Assembly: GCA_038244535.1 (NCBI GenBank)
Contig: JBBRTJ010000005.1
Coordinates: 1-64,000 of the forward strand
Direction: 5' to 3'
Source of the DNA: JBBRTJ01 sp038244535
Lineage (GTDB): Bacteria; Actinomycetota; Acidimicrobiia; Acidimicrobiales; Ilumatobacteraceae
Length of the DNA: 64,000 nt
Both the position numbers and the translations under genes were made by a program. How positions within the stretch are numbered: the first letter of the stretch is position 1; the number at the start of each line of letters is the position of its first letter. The notes below the pieces were generated by a model. That model saw nothing but the letters and a program-made list of their open reading frames with translations, was not told where the DNA came from and did no database searches. Shown piece by piece: positions 39,696-50,020 of the stretch.

Positions 39696-40732
39696 TCCTC
39701 GCGGCGGGCGTGCCCCGCAACATCGCGATCGTCATCGCCGTCGTCGTCACCGTCGGCTGGCTCCTCTACATCGTCGCAAACCTCAGGCGAGCCCGTCCCG
39801 AGATCGGCAGCGAGATCGAGCTGGCCCCCAACCGCAAGCCCTATTACTCCGACGAGGAGCTCGAGGGCAAGCGGCTCGAGCGAACGCAGCTCGCCGGCGT
39901 TGCGATGCTCGTGGTCCTCGGCGTGGGCCTCCCGCTGTACTGGGTCCACGAGCCGAGCCGTCAAGATGGCGCGATCGAGGAGTTCGACAAGCAGTTCGTC
40001 GGATGGGGCGCGAGGGACTTTGCCGCCACGGCCGACGGCGGGTTCAACTGCGCCGGGTGCCATGGCGGCATGAAGGGCGTCGGTGGTGTCGCCGCCTACA
40101 CGATCACCGACCAGCGCACCGGCGAGGTTCGCCCTGTCGCCTGGAAGGCGCCCGCCATCAACACCGTCGTGTACCGGTTCTCTGACAGCGAGATCAAGTT
40201 CATCCTGGTCTACGGACGACCCTTCTCGCCGATGTCGCCCTGGGGTGTCGAAGGCGGCGGCCCGATGAACGATCAGCAGATCAACGACTTGATCTCCTAC
40301 TTGCACAGCATCGCCATCCCACGAGGCAAGGACCAGGTGGCGGGCGAGATCCCCAAGACGATCAACGACAACGTGGCCAAGGCCCTCGCCGATGCCATGG
40401 CCAGCGGCAAGTACAAGAGCGAGGGCGAGGCCCTGTTCAACCTCGAGGTCGGCAGCGGTGGCTACAGCTGCGCTCGGTGTCACACCAAGGGGTGGAGCTA
40501 CAGCGACCCGCAGCAGGCGGGCGGCGGCGCCCTCGGCCCGAACCTCACCGGTGGTTCGACCGTTCGGCAGTTCCCGGCGAAGTCCGACCAGATCGATTTC
40601 ATCACCAAGGGCTCCGAGCTCGGCAAGAGGTACGGGCAGCAGGGCCAGGGCTCGGGGCGGATGCCGGGGTTCGGCCAGCTGCTGACTCCTGAGCAGATCA
40701 ACGCCATCGTCGACTACGAGCGGGGCCTGTAG
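39692..40732 (+). CDS. Membrane dihaem cytochrome c
   Basis: A 346-residue protein with two N-terminal membrane helices (about 10-29 and 67-85) and two c-type haem sites, CAGCH (C120, C123, H124) and CARCH (C260, C263, H264), each in a separate cytochrome c domain; RMPGF near the end may supply a Met ligand. A dihaem cytochrome c beside the bc genes is typical of actinobacteria (QcrC function), where it replaces soluble cytochrome c. GTG 39692 overlaps the Rieske stop. Confidence 0.9.
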   Translation: MILAAGVPRNIAIVIAVVVTVGWLLYIVANLRRARPEIGSEIELAPNRKPYYSDEELEGKRLERTQLAGVAMLVVLGVGLPLYWVHEPSRQDGAIEEFDKQFVGWGARDFAATADGGFNCAGCHGGMKGVGGVAAYTITDQRTGEVRPVAWKAPAINTVVYRFSDSEIKFILVYGRPFSPMSPWGVEGGGPMNDQQINDLISYLHSIAIPRGKDQVAGEIPKTINDNVAKALADAMASGKYKSEGEALFNLEVGSGGYSCARCHTKGWSYSDPQQAGGGALGPNLTGGSTVRQFPAKSDQIDFITKGSELGKRYGQQGQGSGRMPGFGQLLTPEQINAIVDYERGL

Positions 40733-41497
40733 ATGTCAAACCTCCTCACCCTGGCGATCAGCTGGGAGCCCGAGATCCGCGGCATCGTCGTGGTCCTCAT
40801 CGCCTTCACCGTGCTCATCGGAAGCGTCTACCTGCTCCTCAGCACGAACATGGGCGTTCGCCTCGGCTTCCTGACCGCGTTCGCAGCGCTGTTCGGCTGG
40901 ATGACGATCATGGGTGCCATCTGGTGGACGTACGGCATCGGCCTGCGAGGCAAGGACCCCAGCTGGGATTCGGTCCAGGTCATCAACGGCGACCTCAACC
41001 AGCCCGACACGAATCCCGTTGCTCGCGACCTGAACAACGGTTGGACCAAGCTCGGCGAAGCCGACTCCGGTCGTGGTCAGGCCGTCGCGGCAGCCGACGA
41101 CATCTTGCAGAACAAGGCGAAGCGGTTCAAGGCCGGCGAGTACCTCCCGATCGAGGTGTACGACAAGGGTGGTGATCGTTGGCCGGTGATCTTCGGCGTC
41201 GACTTCATCGCGTTCTTCCACGACCCGCACTACTCGCTCGTCGAGGTCCAGCCGGTCATCCCGACGCCGACCGAGCCGGGGAGGGCTCCTGCTCAGCCCC
41301 AGGTCGACCCCACTGCACCCAAGACCTTCGTGCTCATGGAGCGCAACCCGGGCACCCGCCGGCGGCCGGCCGCGCTCATCACCGTCGGTTCGGCCATGAT
41401 CTTTGCGCTCTCGACGCTGGCGCTCCATCGGCGCGACAAGCGTTCGACCGTCAACGTCAGCCAGCCGACCTCCGAGCGAGTGGGAGCGGGGGTCTGA
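40733..41497 (+). CDS. Membrane protein closing the bc-gene set
   Basis: A 254-residue protein with two N-terminal helices (about 17-37 and 43-66), a large polar domain (70-210) including FIAFFHDPHYSLVEVQPVIP, and a C-terminal helix (about 213-231). No cofactor motif. I do not recognise a family. It begins directly after the dihaem cytochrome stop and is followed without a gap by nuoA, so it may be a bc-complex subunit or link the two complexes. Confidence 0.72.
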   Translation: MSNLLTLAISWEPEIRGIVVVLIAFTVLIGSVYLLLSTNMGVRLGFLTAFAALFGWMTIMGAIWWTYGIGLRGKDPSWDSVQVINGDLNQPDTNPVARDLNNGWTKLGEADSGRGQAVAAADDILQNKAKRFKAGEYLPIEVYDKGGDRWPVIFGVDFIAFFHDPHYSLVEVQPVIPTPTEPGRAPAQPQVDPTAPKTFVLMERNPGTRRRPAALITVGSAMIFALSTLALHRRDKRSTVNVSQPTSERVGAGV

Positions 41498-41952
41498 GTG
41501 GCCCAGTACCTCCCCATCGTCGTGTTGATGGTGCTCACGGTCATCTTCGGACTCATCAGCCTCGTTGCCTCGAAGCTCCTCGTGCCCGCCACGCCCACGT
41601 CCGCCAAGGAGGCCCCCTACGAGTGCGGCATCGTGCCGTCGAAGGAGCCGCCTGAGCGGTTCCCGGTCGCCTTCTACCTGGTGGCGATGCTCTTCATCAT
41701 GTTCGACATCGAGATCATCTTCCTGTACCCGTTCGCCGTTGCCCGTGGTGAGCTCGGCCTGTACGGCTTCGTCGCCATCGTGGTGTTCAGCGTCGTGTTC
41801 TTCCTGTCCTTCGTCTACGAGGTGGCCAAGGGCGGCCTCGACTGGGGCCCGGCCAAGCGGGCCCGCCTGCTCGCCGCCGTGTCAGCAGACCGCACGACGT
41901 CGACCACGATCCGCCGGGTCGGCCTCGAGGGCCGCAACGAGGAGTCAGCCGC

Positions 41953-41956
<4 letters not shown>
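41498..41956 (+). CDS. nuoA: NADH-quinone oxidoreductase subunit A
   Basis: A 152-residue three-helix membrane subunit of complex I, with the family segment YECGIVPSKEPPERFPVAFY and the helix VAMLFIMFDIEIIFLYPFA carrying conserved acidic residues. A C-terminal extension of about 30 residues is longer than usual. GTG 41498 follows the preceding stop with no gap, so complex I genes are physically continuous with the bc genes. Confidence 0.95.
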
Positions 41957-42524
<568 letters not shown>

Positions 42525-42528
<4 letters not shown>

Positions 42529-43058
42529 CCACCGTTGATCGTGCCGCCGAACCGGCGGTCGAGCAGGCCGGCGCGGCCGAGCCGCAGGTGCTCCACGGGT
42601 GCCCGCTGACCTCGAGCCGGGGGCAGGTCGTCGTGCACCCGCGCGCCGAGCAGTACCTGGAACTGCTGCGGGCCCTGCTGGACGACGGGTACCACCTCTG
42701 TGCCGACCTCACCGCCGTCGACTTCCTCACCCACCCGGGCCGCTCGCTGCCCGAGGGCATCTCACCCGAGCGGTTCGAGATCGTCCTCAACCTGCTCGAC
42801 GTGGCCAACCCGAGGCGGTTGCGGGTCCGCCTCCAGGTTCCCGAGATCGAGCCGGTGGTCCCGTCGCTGTTCGACCTCTGGCCGGGAACCGAGGCCATGG
42901 AGCGCGAGGTGTTCGACATGTTCGGCATCAGCTTCACCGGACATCCCGACCTCACCCGGATCCTCATGCCCGAGGACTGGGTCGGTCACCCCTTGCGCAA
43001 GGACTACGACGTCGGCCGCATTCCGGTGCAGTTCAAGGGCGCCCCGGAGGGACGATGA
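42525..43058 (+). CDS. nuoC: NADH-quinone oxidoreductase subunit C
   Basis: A 177-residue 30-kDa-type subunit of the connecting module. The signature EREVFDMFGISFTGHPDLTR followed by PLRKDY is near the C-terminus. ATGA overlaps with nuoB and nuoD set the start. NuoC and NuoD are separate genes, not fused. Confidence 0.93.
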
Positions 43059-44383
43059 CGAGCACCACCGAGAGCCCGACTTTCACCTCTGAGGGAGCCC
43101 AGGAGATGCGGCCGCGCAGCAGCCTTGGTGCCGCGGAGCTGCTCCGCGAGGTGGGCTCGGTGCTGCGCATGAGCGAGGCCGAAGCGGCCGAGATGGCCGC
43201 CAACCAGGTCGTGTCCGACGATCAGACGATGCTGATCAACATGGGGCCGCAGCACCCGAGCACCCATGGCGTGCTTCGGCTGATGCTCGAGCTCAGGGGC
43301 GAGGAAGTGCTCCGCTCGAAGCCGATCATCGGCTACCTCCACACCGGCATGGAGAAGACCGGCGAGCAGCTGACGTACCTGCAGGGCGGCACCAACGTCA
43401 CCCGCATGGACTACGCCTCGCCGCTCAACAACGAGCTGGTGTTCTCGATGGCGGTCGAGCAGCTCCTCGGCGTCGAGGTGCCGCCGCGAGCGGTGTGGAT
43501 CCGGATGCTCATGAGCGAGCTGAACCGGATGAGCAGCCACCTGCTGTTCCAGGCGACCAACGGCATGGACCTCGGCGCGGTGTCGATGATGCTCTACGGC
43601 TGGCGTGAGCGCGAGGAGGTGCTGCGCTTCTTCCAGAAGGTCACCGGCCTGCGGATGAACCACAACTACATCCGCCCGGGGGGCGTGGCTGCCGATCTGC
43701 CCGATGGCTGGCGTGACGATGTGCTGCGCCTGCTCGAGCTCATCCCGGATCGCCTCGACGAGTACGACGTGCTGCTGACCCAGCAGCCGATCTGGCGGGA
43801 GCGACTCCAGGGCGTTGGTGTGATCACCGCCCAGGAGGCGATCGCGCTCGGAGCGACGGGTCCCATCCTGCGCTCGACGGGTCTGGCGTGGGACCTCCGC
43901 CGGAGCCTGCCGTACCTCGAGTACGGGCAGCTCGACTTCGATGTGATCGTCGGTTCCTACGGCGATGCCTTCGATCGGTTCGCCATTCGGCTCAACGAGA
44001 TCCGTGAGTCGATGCGGCTCGTTCGTCAGATCCTCGAGAAGCTCCCGAGCGGCGACTACCGCGTCCAGGACAAGAAGGTCACCCCCCCGCCACGCGCTCG
44101 CATCGACGAGTCGATGGAGGCGCTGATCCACCACTTCAAGATCTTCACGGAGGGCTTCAAGGTGCCCGAAGGCGAGGTCTACGTGGCCATCGAGTCACCC
44201 CGCGGCGAGATCGGGTGCTACATCGTCTCCGATGGCAGCCCGACTCCGTACCGCATGCACATCCGCGGACCGTCGTTCGTGAACCTGCAGTGCATGCCGC
44301 ACATGATGCGCGGTGCACTCGTCGCCGATGCCGTAGCGATCATCTCGTCGGTCGATCCGGTGCTCGGGGAGGTCGATCGCTGA
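43055..44383 (+). CDS. nuoD: NADH-quinone oxidoreductase subunit D
   Basis: A 442-residue 49-kDa subunit forming the quinone site with NuoB. GPQHPSTHGVLRLMLEL with the quinone-site His, GYLHTGMEKTGE and the C-terminal VDPVLGEVDR are typical. An N-terminal lead of about 55 residues precedes the conserved core. ATG 43055 overlaps the nuoC stop. Confidence 0.95.
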   Translation: MTSTTESPTFTSEGAQEMRPRSSLGAAELLREVGSVLRMSEAEAAEMAANQVVSDDQTMLINMGPQHPSTHGVLRLMLELRGEEVLRSKPIIGYLHTGMEKTGEQLTYLQGGTNVTRMDYASPLNNELVFSMAVEQLLGVEVPPRAVWIRMLMSELNRMSSHLLFQATNGMDLGAVSMMLYGWREREEVLRFFQKVTGLRMNHNYIRPGGVAADLPDGWRDDVLRLLELIPDRLDEYDVLLTQQPIWRERLQGVGVITAQEAIALGATGPILRSTGLAWDLRRSLPYLEYGQLDFDVIVGSYGDAFDRFAIRLNEIRESMRLVRQILEKLPSGDYRVQDKKVTPPPRARIDESMEALIHHFKIFTEGFKVPEGEVYVAIESPRGEIGCYIVSDGSPTPYRMHIRGPSFVNLQCMPHMMRGALVADAVAIISSVDPVLGEVDR

Positions 44384-44973
44384 TGCCGCGCCTCAGTGAT
44401 GCCAACCTCACGCTGGCCAAGGAGATCATCGGACGCTTCCCGCGACCGAAGTCGGCCCTCATCCCGCTGCTCCACCTGGCCCAGGAGCAGGACGGCTACG
44501 TGACCACCGATGCCATGGAGCACCTCGCCGAGCTGGTGGGCGTGACCGCGGCCGAGGTGTACGGCACGGCCAGCTTCTACGAGATGTTCCACTTCGAGCC
44601 GAGCGGCCGCTTCCACATCAACGTCTGCACGAACATCTCCTGCCAGCTCGTCGGCGCGTGGGAGCTGCTCGAGCACGCCGAGAAGCGCCTGGGGATCACC
44701 GCTGGGGGCACGACAACTGACGGGCTCATCACCCTTGAAGACGTCGAGTGCATCGCGGCGTGCACCGAGGCCCCTTGCTTGCAGGTCAACTACCGCTACC
44801 GCTACCAGGTGACCCCGGCTGACTTCGATGCGCTGGTCGACGACCTGGTGGCGGGTCGCCTCGACCGTGAGATCCCGCCGTTCGGCACGCTGGCCAAGGT
44901 GCGCCAGCACGTGCCGGTCGAGCGGTGGGCCGGCATCGGCACCGAGGCTCAGGCCCAGGTCGACGCGAGGTGA
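44383..44973 (+). CDS. nuoE: NADH-quinone oxidoreductase subunit E
   Basis: A 196-residue 24-kDa subunit of the NADH-dehydrogenase module with the [2Fe-2S] cluster N1a: C82, C87 (VCTNISC) and C123, C127 (CIAAC). The C-terminal 45 residues extend past the usual end. The ATG overlaps the nuoD stop by 1 bp (TGATG). Confidence 0.94.
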   Translation: MPRLSDANLTLAKEIIGRFPRPKSALIPLLHLAQEQDGYVTTDAMEHLAELVGVTAAEVYGTASFYEMFHFEPSGRFHINVCTNISCQLVGAWELLEHAEKRLGITAGGTTTDGLITLEDVECIAACTEAPCLQVNYRYRYQVTPADFDALVDDLVAGRLDREIPPFGTLAKVRQHVPVERWAGIGTEAQAQVDAR

Positions 44974-44980
44974 TGACGCC

Positions 44981-46300
44981 ATGGCAGTGAGCACCGGTCC
45001 GAAGATCCTGACGTCCCGCTTCGAGCTCTCCGACGGTCACACCATCGATCGATACCTCGCCACCGGCGGCTACCGCGCGTTGGCCAAGGCGCTCGCCATG
45101 GCCCCGGATGCCGTCACGGCGCAGGTCAAGGCGAGTGAGATGCAGGGCCGCGGTGGCGCAGGCTTCCCGACCGGCACCAAGTGGGGCTTCCTGCCCCCCG
45201 GCGTGTTCCCGCGCTACGTCGTCGTCAACGGCGACGAGAGCGAACCAGGCACCTACAAGGACCGCCTGCTCATGGAACGCGATCCCCACCAGCTGATCGA
45301 AGGCATCGTGATCTGCGCGTACGCGGTGGGTGCCGCACAGGCGTTCCTCTACGTGCGCGGCGAGATGGCGCTGGCCCAAGAGCGGCTGGCCCAGGCTCTC
45401 AACGATGCCTACGCCAAGGGCTACGTCGGCCACGACATCATGGGTTCGGGCTTCTCAGTGGACATCACGCTCACCTGGGGAGCAGGCGCGTACATCGTGG
45501 GTGAAGAGACTGCGCTCATCGAGAGCCTCGAGGGCAATCGCGGCATGCCGCGCCTGAAGCCCCCTTACTTCCCCGCCAGCAAGGGCCTGTACCTCCAGCC
45601 GACGATCGTCAACAACGTCGAGACCGTGTCGAACCTCCCGTGGATCATCAACGAGGGTGGCGACGCGTTCGCATCGCTGGGCGTGCCCACCTCGACCGGA
45701 ATGCGGCTCTTCGCAGTGTCGGGTCACGTCAACCGCCCCGGTGTCTACGAGGTGCCTCAGGGCCTGACCACCTTCCGCGACCTGTTCGAGGCACCTGAGT
45801 ACGGAGGCGGCATCCGCGGGGGCCGCAAGGTGAAGGCTTTCATCCCAGGCGGGGTTTCGGCGATGTGGTTCTTCGAGGAGCACCTCGACATGCCCCTCGA
45901 CAAGCCGACCGTCGACAAGGCCGGCTCGATGCTTGGATCCGGGGCGATCGTCGTGATGGACGACACGACCGACATGGTGAAGGCCGCCTGGCGCGTCGTG
46001 CGCTTCTTTGCTCGCGAGTCATGCGGCAAGTGCACGCCGTGCCGCGAGGGAACCACGTGGCTCGAACGGATCCTCGATCGGATCATCGCCGGCGACGGTC
46101 GACCTGACGACCTCGAGCTGCTGCTGGACGTGAGCGACAACATCAGCCCCGGCCTAGCGTGGCCGCCTCGTCAGACGACCATCTGCCCCTTGGGGCCGTC
46201 GGCGGTGTCGCCCATCGTTTCGGCGTTGAAGCGGTTCCGTCCCGAGTTCGAGGCCTACCTGGCCAAGGCCGCCCAGCATCGTGAGTCCGCCCATGTCTGA
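44981..46300 (+). CDS. nuoF: NADH-quinone oxidoreductase subunit F
   Basis: A 439-residue 51-kDa subunit that binds NADH, FMN and [4Fe-4S] cluster N3. GRGGAGFPTGTKW is the NADH loop, NGDESEPGTYKDR is the FMN region, and CGKCTPCREG (near residues 347-354) with a later Cys in TTICPLG (near 401) binds the cluster. The start is 7 bp after the nuoE stop. Confidence 0.95.
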   Translation: MAVSTGPKILTSRFELSDGHTIDRYLATGGYRALAKALAMAPDAVTAQVKASEMQGRGGAGFPTGTKWGFLPPGVFPRYVVVNGDESEPGTYKDRLLMERDPHQLIEGIVICAYAVGAAQAFLYVRGEMALAQERLAQALNDAYAKGYVGHDIMGSGFSVDITLTWGAGAYIVGEETALIESLEGNRGMPRLKPPYFPASKGLYLQPTIVNNVETVSNLPWIINEGGDAFASLGVPTSTGMRLFAVSGHVNRPGVYEVPQGLTTFRDLFEAPEYGGGIRGGRKVKAFIPGGVSAMWFFEEHLDMPLDKPTVDKAGSMLGSGAIVVMDDTTDMVKAAWRVVRFFARESCGKCTPCREGTTWLERILDRIIAGDGRPDDLELLLDVSDNISPGLAWPPRQTTICPLGPSAVSPIVSALKRFRPEFEAYLAKAAQHRESAHV

Positions 46301-48806
46301 CGCTCTCGTCGACGCCGAGGCGCCCGCGGCGCCGCCCCCTCCGCCGTCCATCACCATCGATGGCCGGCGGATCGAGGTGAAACCGGGTGAGCTCCTGATC
46401 GCCGCTGCCGAGCGCGGCGGTACCTACATCCCTCGGTTCTGCTACCACCCGCGCATGGAGCCGGTGGGCATGTGCCGCATGTGCCTGGTGCAGGTTGACG
46501 GCCCCCGAGGCCCTGCCCTGGTGGTGAGCTGCATGCAGCCGGTCGCCGACGGCATGGTCGTTTCGACCGAGGCCCCGAACGTCAAGAAGGCGCAAGAGGG
46601 CGTGCTCGAGTTCCTGCTCGTCAACCACCCGCTTGACTGCCCGGTCTGTGACAAAGGTGGCGAGTGCCCCCTCCAGGATCAGACCATCTCGAACGGTCCG
46701 GGCGAGAGCCGATTCGTCGAGGAGAAGCGGCACTACGAAAAGCCCATAGCGATCAGCGAGCTGGTGCAGCTCGACCGGGAGCGCTGCATCTTGTGCGACC
46801 GATGCACACGCTTCGCCAAGGACGTGGCCGGCGATCCGCTGATCCACTTCACCAACCGTGGCGGCAACACGCAGGTCGAGACCTTCCCGAACCACCCGTT
46901 CGCAAGCTACTTCTCCGGCAACACCGTGCAGATCTGCCCGGTCGGCGCCTTGACCGCCTCTCCCTACCGCTTCAAGGCGCGGCCGTGGGACCTCGAAGAG
47001 GTCGAGAGCACGTGCACCAGTTGTTCGGTTGGGTGCCGCGTCACCGTGCAGTCGTCGCGCAACCAGCTCCTGCGCTACCAGGGCGTCGACAGCGACCCGG
47101 TCAACTGGGGATGGCTGTGCGACAAGGGCCGGTTCGACTTCGAGGCGGTGAACAGCGACAGCCGTCTTGGCTCGCCGAGGCTCCGCCGTGGTGGCGAGCT
47201 CGTCGAGGTCGGCTGGTCCGAGGCCCTCGATGCCGCCGGAGCGCTCATCGCACGGGCGATCGAGCAGGGCGGCCCGACGTCGGTGGCCGTCATCGGCGGA
47301 GCGCGTGGCACCAACGAAGATGCCTATGCGTGGGCCAAGCTGGCCAAGGGTGTGATCGGGACCGACCACGTCGACGCCCAGCTCGGTGATGGGCTTCCGG
47401 TCGGTGTGCTGACGGGGCTGCCCCAGGCCACGATCGATGAGGCCTGTCAGGCCACGACGGTCGTGCTTCTCGCCCCGGACCTCAAAGAAGAGCTCCCGGT
47501 GCTCTACCTGCGCCTGCGCGACGCTGCCGAGCACCGGCGCGTTCGCATCGTCGAGCTCTCGTCGATGGCCAGCGGGCTGACCCCTTACACCTGGGCAACG
47601 TTGCGACACCGGCCGGGCGAGCAGTCCGCGCTGGTTCGCGCCATCCTCGGCAACGGCGACAAGAACGTGGTCGGGGCGTCCGGGGAGCAGCTCGACGCGG
47701 TGCGGGCCCAGCTCGACGCCGGACCAGTGGTCGTCGTCGTGGGGCGCACCTCGCTGGCCGAGTCCCCTGACTTCGCGGTCGACGCCACATCGGCTCTCCG
47801 TGATGCGCTCCCGAACGCGACGTTCCTGCCGGTCCTTCGTCGTGGCAACGTCCGGGGCGCGCTCCTGGCTGGGCTCACGCCCGGCCTTCTCCCCGGCTTC
47901 ACCGCTCGCGTCGAGCCGTCCGCCGCCCTCACTGCGGCATGGAGCACGGTCCCTGACGACGACGGGCTCGACACGACCGCCATCCTCGAGGCCGCGGCTG
48001 CCGGTCGGATCAGGTGCTTGATCCTGCTTGGGGCCGATCCGGCGTCCGACCATCCCAACCGCGAGCTCGCGCGTCGGGCCCTCGCCGGGGCCGGCAGCGT
48101 GATCGCGATCGACACCTTCCTGACCGCTTCGTCTCAGCACGCAGACGTCGTGCTTGCCGCGGCCGGGTACGGCGAGAAGAGCGGTACCACCACCAACCTC
48201 GAAGGCCGTGTCTCGGCAGTCTCGGCCAAGGTGAGTCCCATCGGCACTGCCCGCTCCGACTGGGCCATTGCGGCCGACCTGGCCGAGCGCCTGGGAGCCG
48301 ATCTCGGGTTCGACGAGCTCGTCGACGTACAGACCGAGCTGCGCGCCGTCGTTGCGGCGCTGGCCCACGTCACCGACGAAGCACTCGTGTCCGCCCCTGA
48401 CGGCGTCCTCGCCGGAGGCCCGGCGACGTCGAGGACGTTGCAGGGCAAGCACGTCGAGCCGCCGCTGGCCAACGCCTACGCCTATCGATTGACCGTCAGC
48501 CGCACCCTCTACGATGCGGGTCTTGGTGTCGCCCGCTCCCACTCCCTCGCTGGCCTGGCCCGGGGTTCGGCGTTGCACCTGCACCCGACTGACGCCGAAC
48601 GGTTGGGCGTGGCGTCGGGTACCGAGGTGAAGGTCGTTGTCGTTGCCGACGACCCCGACCGCGTCCGCACGGCCGTGATGACCCTGGTGGCCGACGCCGA
48701 TGTTGCCCGCGGCGTCGCGTGGGCCCCGTTCAACCAGCCCGGCGACACCGTCGGTGACCTCCTCGACGGTTCCGTCGTGGTCGACGTGCGGGTGGAGACG
48801 CTGTGA
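46293..48806 (+). CDS. nuoG: NADH-quinone oxidoreductase subunit G
   Basis: An 837-residue 75-kDa subunit carrying several clusters: [2Fe-2S] N1b (C50, C61, C64, C80), His-ligated N5 (HPLDCPVCDKGGECPLQ), N4 (CILCDRC...QICPVGAL) and the additional CTSCSVGC motif near residue 245 for N7, then a molybdopterin-oxidoreductase-like domain without Mo function. ATG 46293 overlaps nuoF by 8 bp; GTG 46281 would add four residues. Confidence 0.95.
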   Translation: MSDALVDAEAPAAPPPPPSITIDGRRIEVKPGELLIAAAERGGTYIPRFCYHPRMEPVGMCRMCLVQVDGPRGPALVVSCMQPVADGMVVSTEAPNVKKAQEGVLEFLLVNHPLDCPVCDKGGECPLQDQTISNGPGESRFVEEKRHYEKPIAISELVQLDRERCILCDRCTRFAKDVAGDPLIHFTNRGGNTQVETFPNHPFASYFSGNTVQICPVGALTASPYRFKARPWDLEEVESTCTSCSVGCRVTVQSSRNQLLRYQGVDSDPVNWGWLCDKGRFDFEAVNSDSRLGSPRLRRGGELVEVGWSEALDAAGALIARAIEQGGPTSVAVIGGARGTNEDAYAWAKLAKGVIGTDHVDAQLGDGLPVGVLTGLPQATIDEACQATTVVLLAPDLKEELPVLYLRLRDAAEHRRVRIVELSSMASGLTPYTWATLRHRPGEQSALVRAILGNGDKNVVGASGEQLDAVRAQLDAGPVVVVVGRTSLAESPDFAVDATSALRDALPNATFLPVLRRGNVRGALLAGLTPGLLPGFTARVEPSAALTAAWSTVPDDDGLDTTAILEAAAAGRIRCLILLGADPASDHPNRELARRALAGAGSVIAIDTFLTASSQHADVVLAAAGYGEKSGTTTNLEGRVSAVSAKVSPIGTARSDWAIAADLAERLGADLGFDELVDVQTELRAVVAALAHVTDEALVSAPDGVLAGGPATSRTLQGKHVEPPLANAYAYRLTVSRTLYDAGLGVARSHSLAGLARGSALHLHPTDAERLGVASGTEVKVVVVADDPDRVRTAVMTLVADADVARGVAWAPFNQPGDTVGDLLDGSVVVDVRVETL

Positions 48807-50020
48807 GCTTGGCCAGCGTGCTCGCCGCCGGCGACCCCCTGCTCAGCGGCGAGGTCGATCTGGCCGTCCTCGCGATCGTGCTGCTGAAGGTCGTGGTGAC
48901 CTTCGTGATCCTGCTGACCTCGGTCATCTTCATGGTGTGGTTCGAGCGCAAGCTCATCGCGGGCATGCAGAACCGGATCGGGCCGAACAAGGCCGGCCGG
49001 TGGGGGATCATGCAGACCTTGGCCGACGGGATCAAGCTGATCTTCAAAGAGGACCTCCTGCCGGCCAAGGCCGACAAGTTCGTGTTCGCGCTCGCCCCCT
49101 TCCTGGCCTTCGTGCCGGCGTTCTTGGTGTTCTCCGTGGTGCCGATCGCGGGCGACTTCTCCGATGGCGGCACCGGCACGATCAGCCTGTTCGGGCACGA
49201 GACCTACGTGCAGCTGGCCGATCCCCCGGTGGGCATCCTGTTCGTCCTGGCCATGTCGTCGATCGCGGTGTATGGCGTGATGCTCGCCGGCTGGTCGTCG
49301 GGCTCGAAGTACCCGCTGCTGGGTTCGGTGCGGGCGTCGTCCCAGATGATCAGCTACGAGGCGGCCCTCGGCCTGTCGGTGGCCACCGTCGTGCTGGTCT
49401 CGGGCACCCTGTCCACCCACGGCATCGTCGGCGTGCAGGACACGATGCGAAACTGGAACCTCGTCACCACCGGGTTCCTGCCGTTCGTCGTGTTCGTCAT
49501 CGCCGCGACTGCCGAGCTGAACCGCCCGCCGTTCGACCTGGTCGAGGCCGAGCAGGAGCTCGTCGGTGGGTTCCACACCGAGTACGCGTCGTTCCGCTTC
49601 GCGCTCTTCTACCTGGCCGAGTTCCTCAACACCGTGACCATGTCCGCCATCATCGTGACCCTGTTCCTCGGTGGGCCTCAGCCGCTGTTCGACATCCCCC
49701 TGGTACCGAACGGCTTCGAAGGCCTCCTCTGGTTCACGGGCAAGCTGTTCATCTTCTTGTTCATGTACGTCTGGTTCCGGGCCACGCTGCCCCGATTCCG
49801 GTACGACCAGCTGATGAACCTCGGCTGGAAGCTCCTGATCCCGGTGGCGTTTGCCTGGTTCCTCTTTCTGGCCGCCATGCGGGTCGCTCGCGATCTCGAG
49901 TGGAACCTGCCTCTCACCGCGGCCATCTGCTTGGTTGTCGGCGTCGTGGGCTACCTGCTGCTCACCGCGGCCATGCGGGTCAGCGCCCGCAACCGTGAGC
50001 TCCAAGGATCGGCGTACTGA
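48803..50020 (+). CDS. nuoH: NADH-quinone oxidoreductase subunit H
   Basis: A 405-residue eight-to-nine-helix subunit at the quinone chamber. ERKLIAGMQNRIGPNKAG and AELNRPPFDLVEAEQELVGG (the acidic E-channel region) are diagnostic. GTG 48803 overlaps the nuoG stop. The C-terminus carries an extra pair of helices relative to the shorter paralogue at 60037. Confidence 0.95.
   Translation: MSLASVLAAGDPLLSGEVDLAVLAIVLLKVVVTFVILLTSVIFMVWFERKLIAGMQNRIGPNKAGRWGIMQTLADGIKLIFKEDLLPAKADKFVFALAPFLAFVPAFLVFSVVPIAGDFSDGGTGTISLFGHETYVQLADPPVGILFVLAMSSIAVYGVMLAGWSSGSKYPLLGSVRASSQMISYEAALGLSVATVVLVSGTLSTHGIVGVQDTMRNWNLVTTGFLPFVVFVIAATAELNRPPFDLVEAEQELVGGFHTEYASFRFALFYLAEFLNTVTMSAIIVTLFLGGPQPLFDIPLVPNGFEGLLWFTGKLFIFLFMYVWFRATLPRFRYDQLMNLGWKLLIPVAFAWFLFLAAMRVARDLEWNLPLTAAICLVVGVVGYLLLTAAMRVSARNRELQGSAY

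Noticed and set aside
46143..48584. Very long minus-strand open frame opposite nuoG; similar long frames opposite 5376-7880, 28640-30973 and 51465-53693
   Set aside because: These are shadows produced by high GC third positions. Their translations are low-complexity Arg/His/Gly/Asp-rich, without domains, while the opposite strand encodes recognisable conserved proteins.
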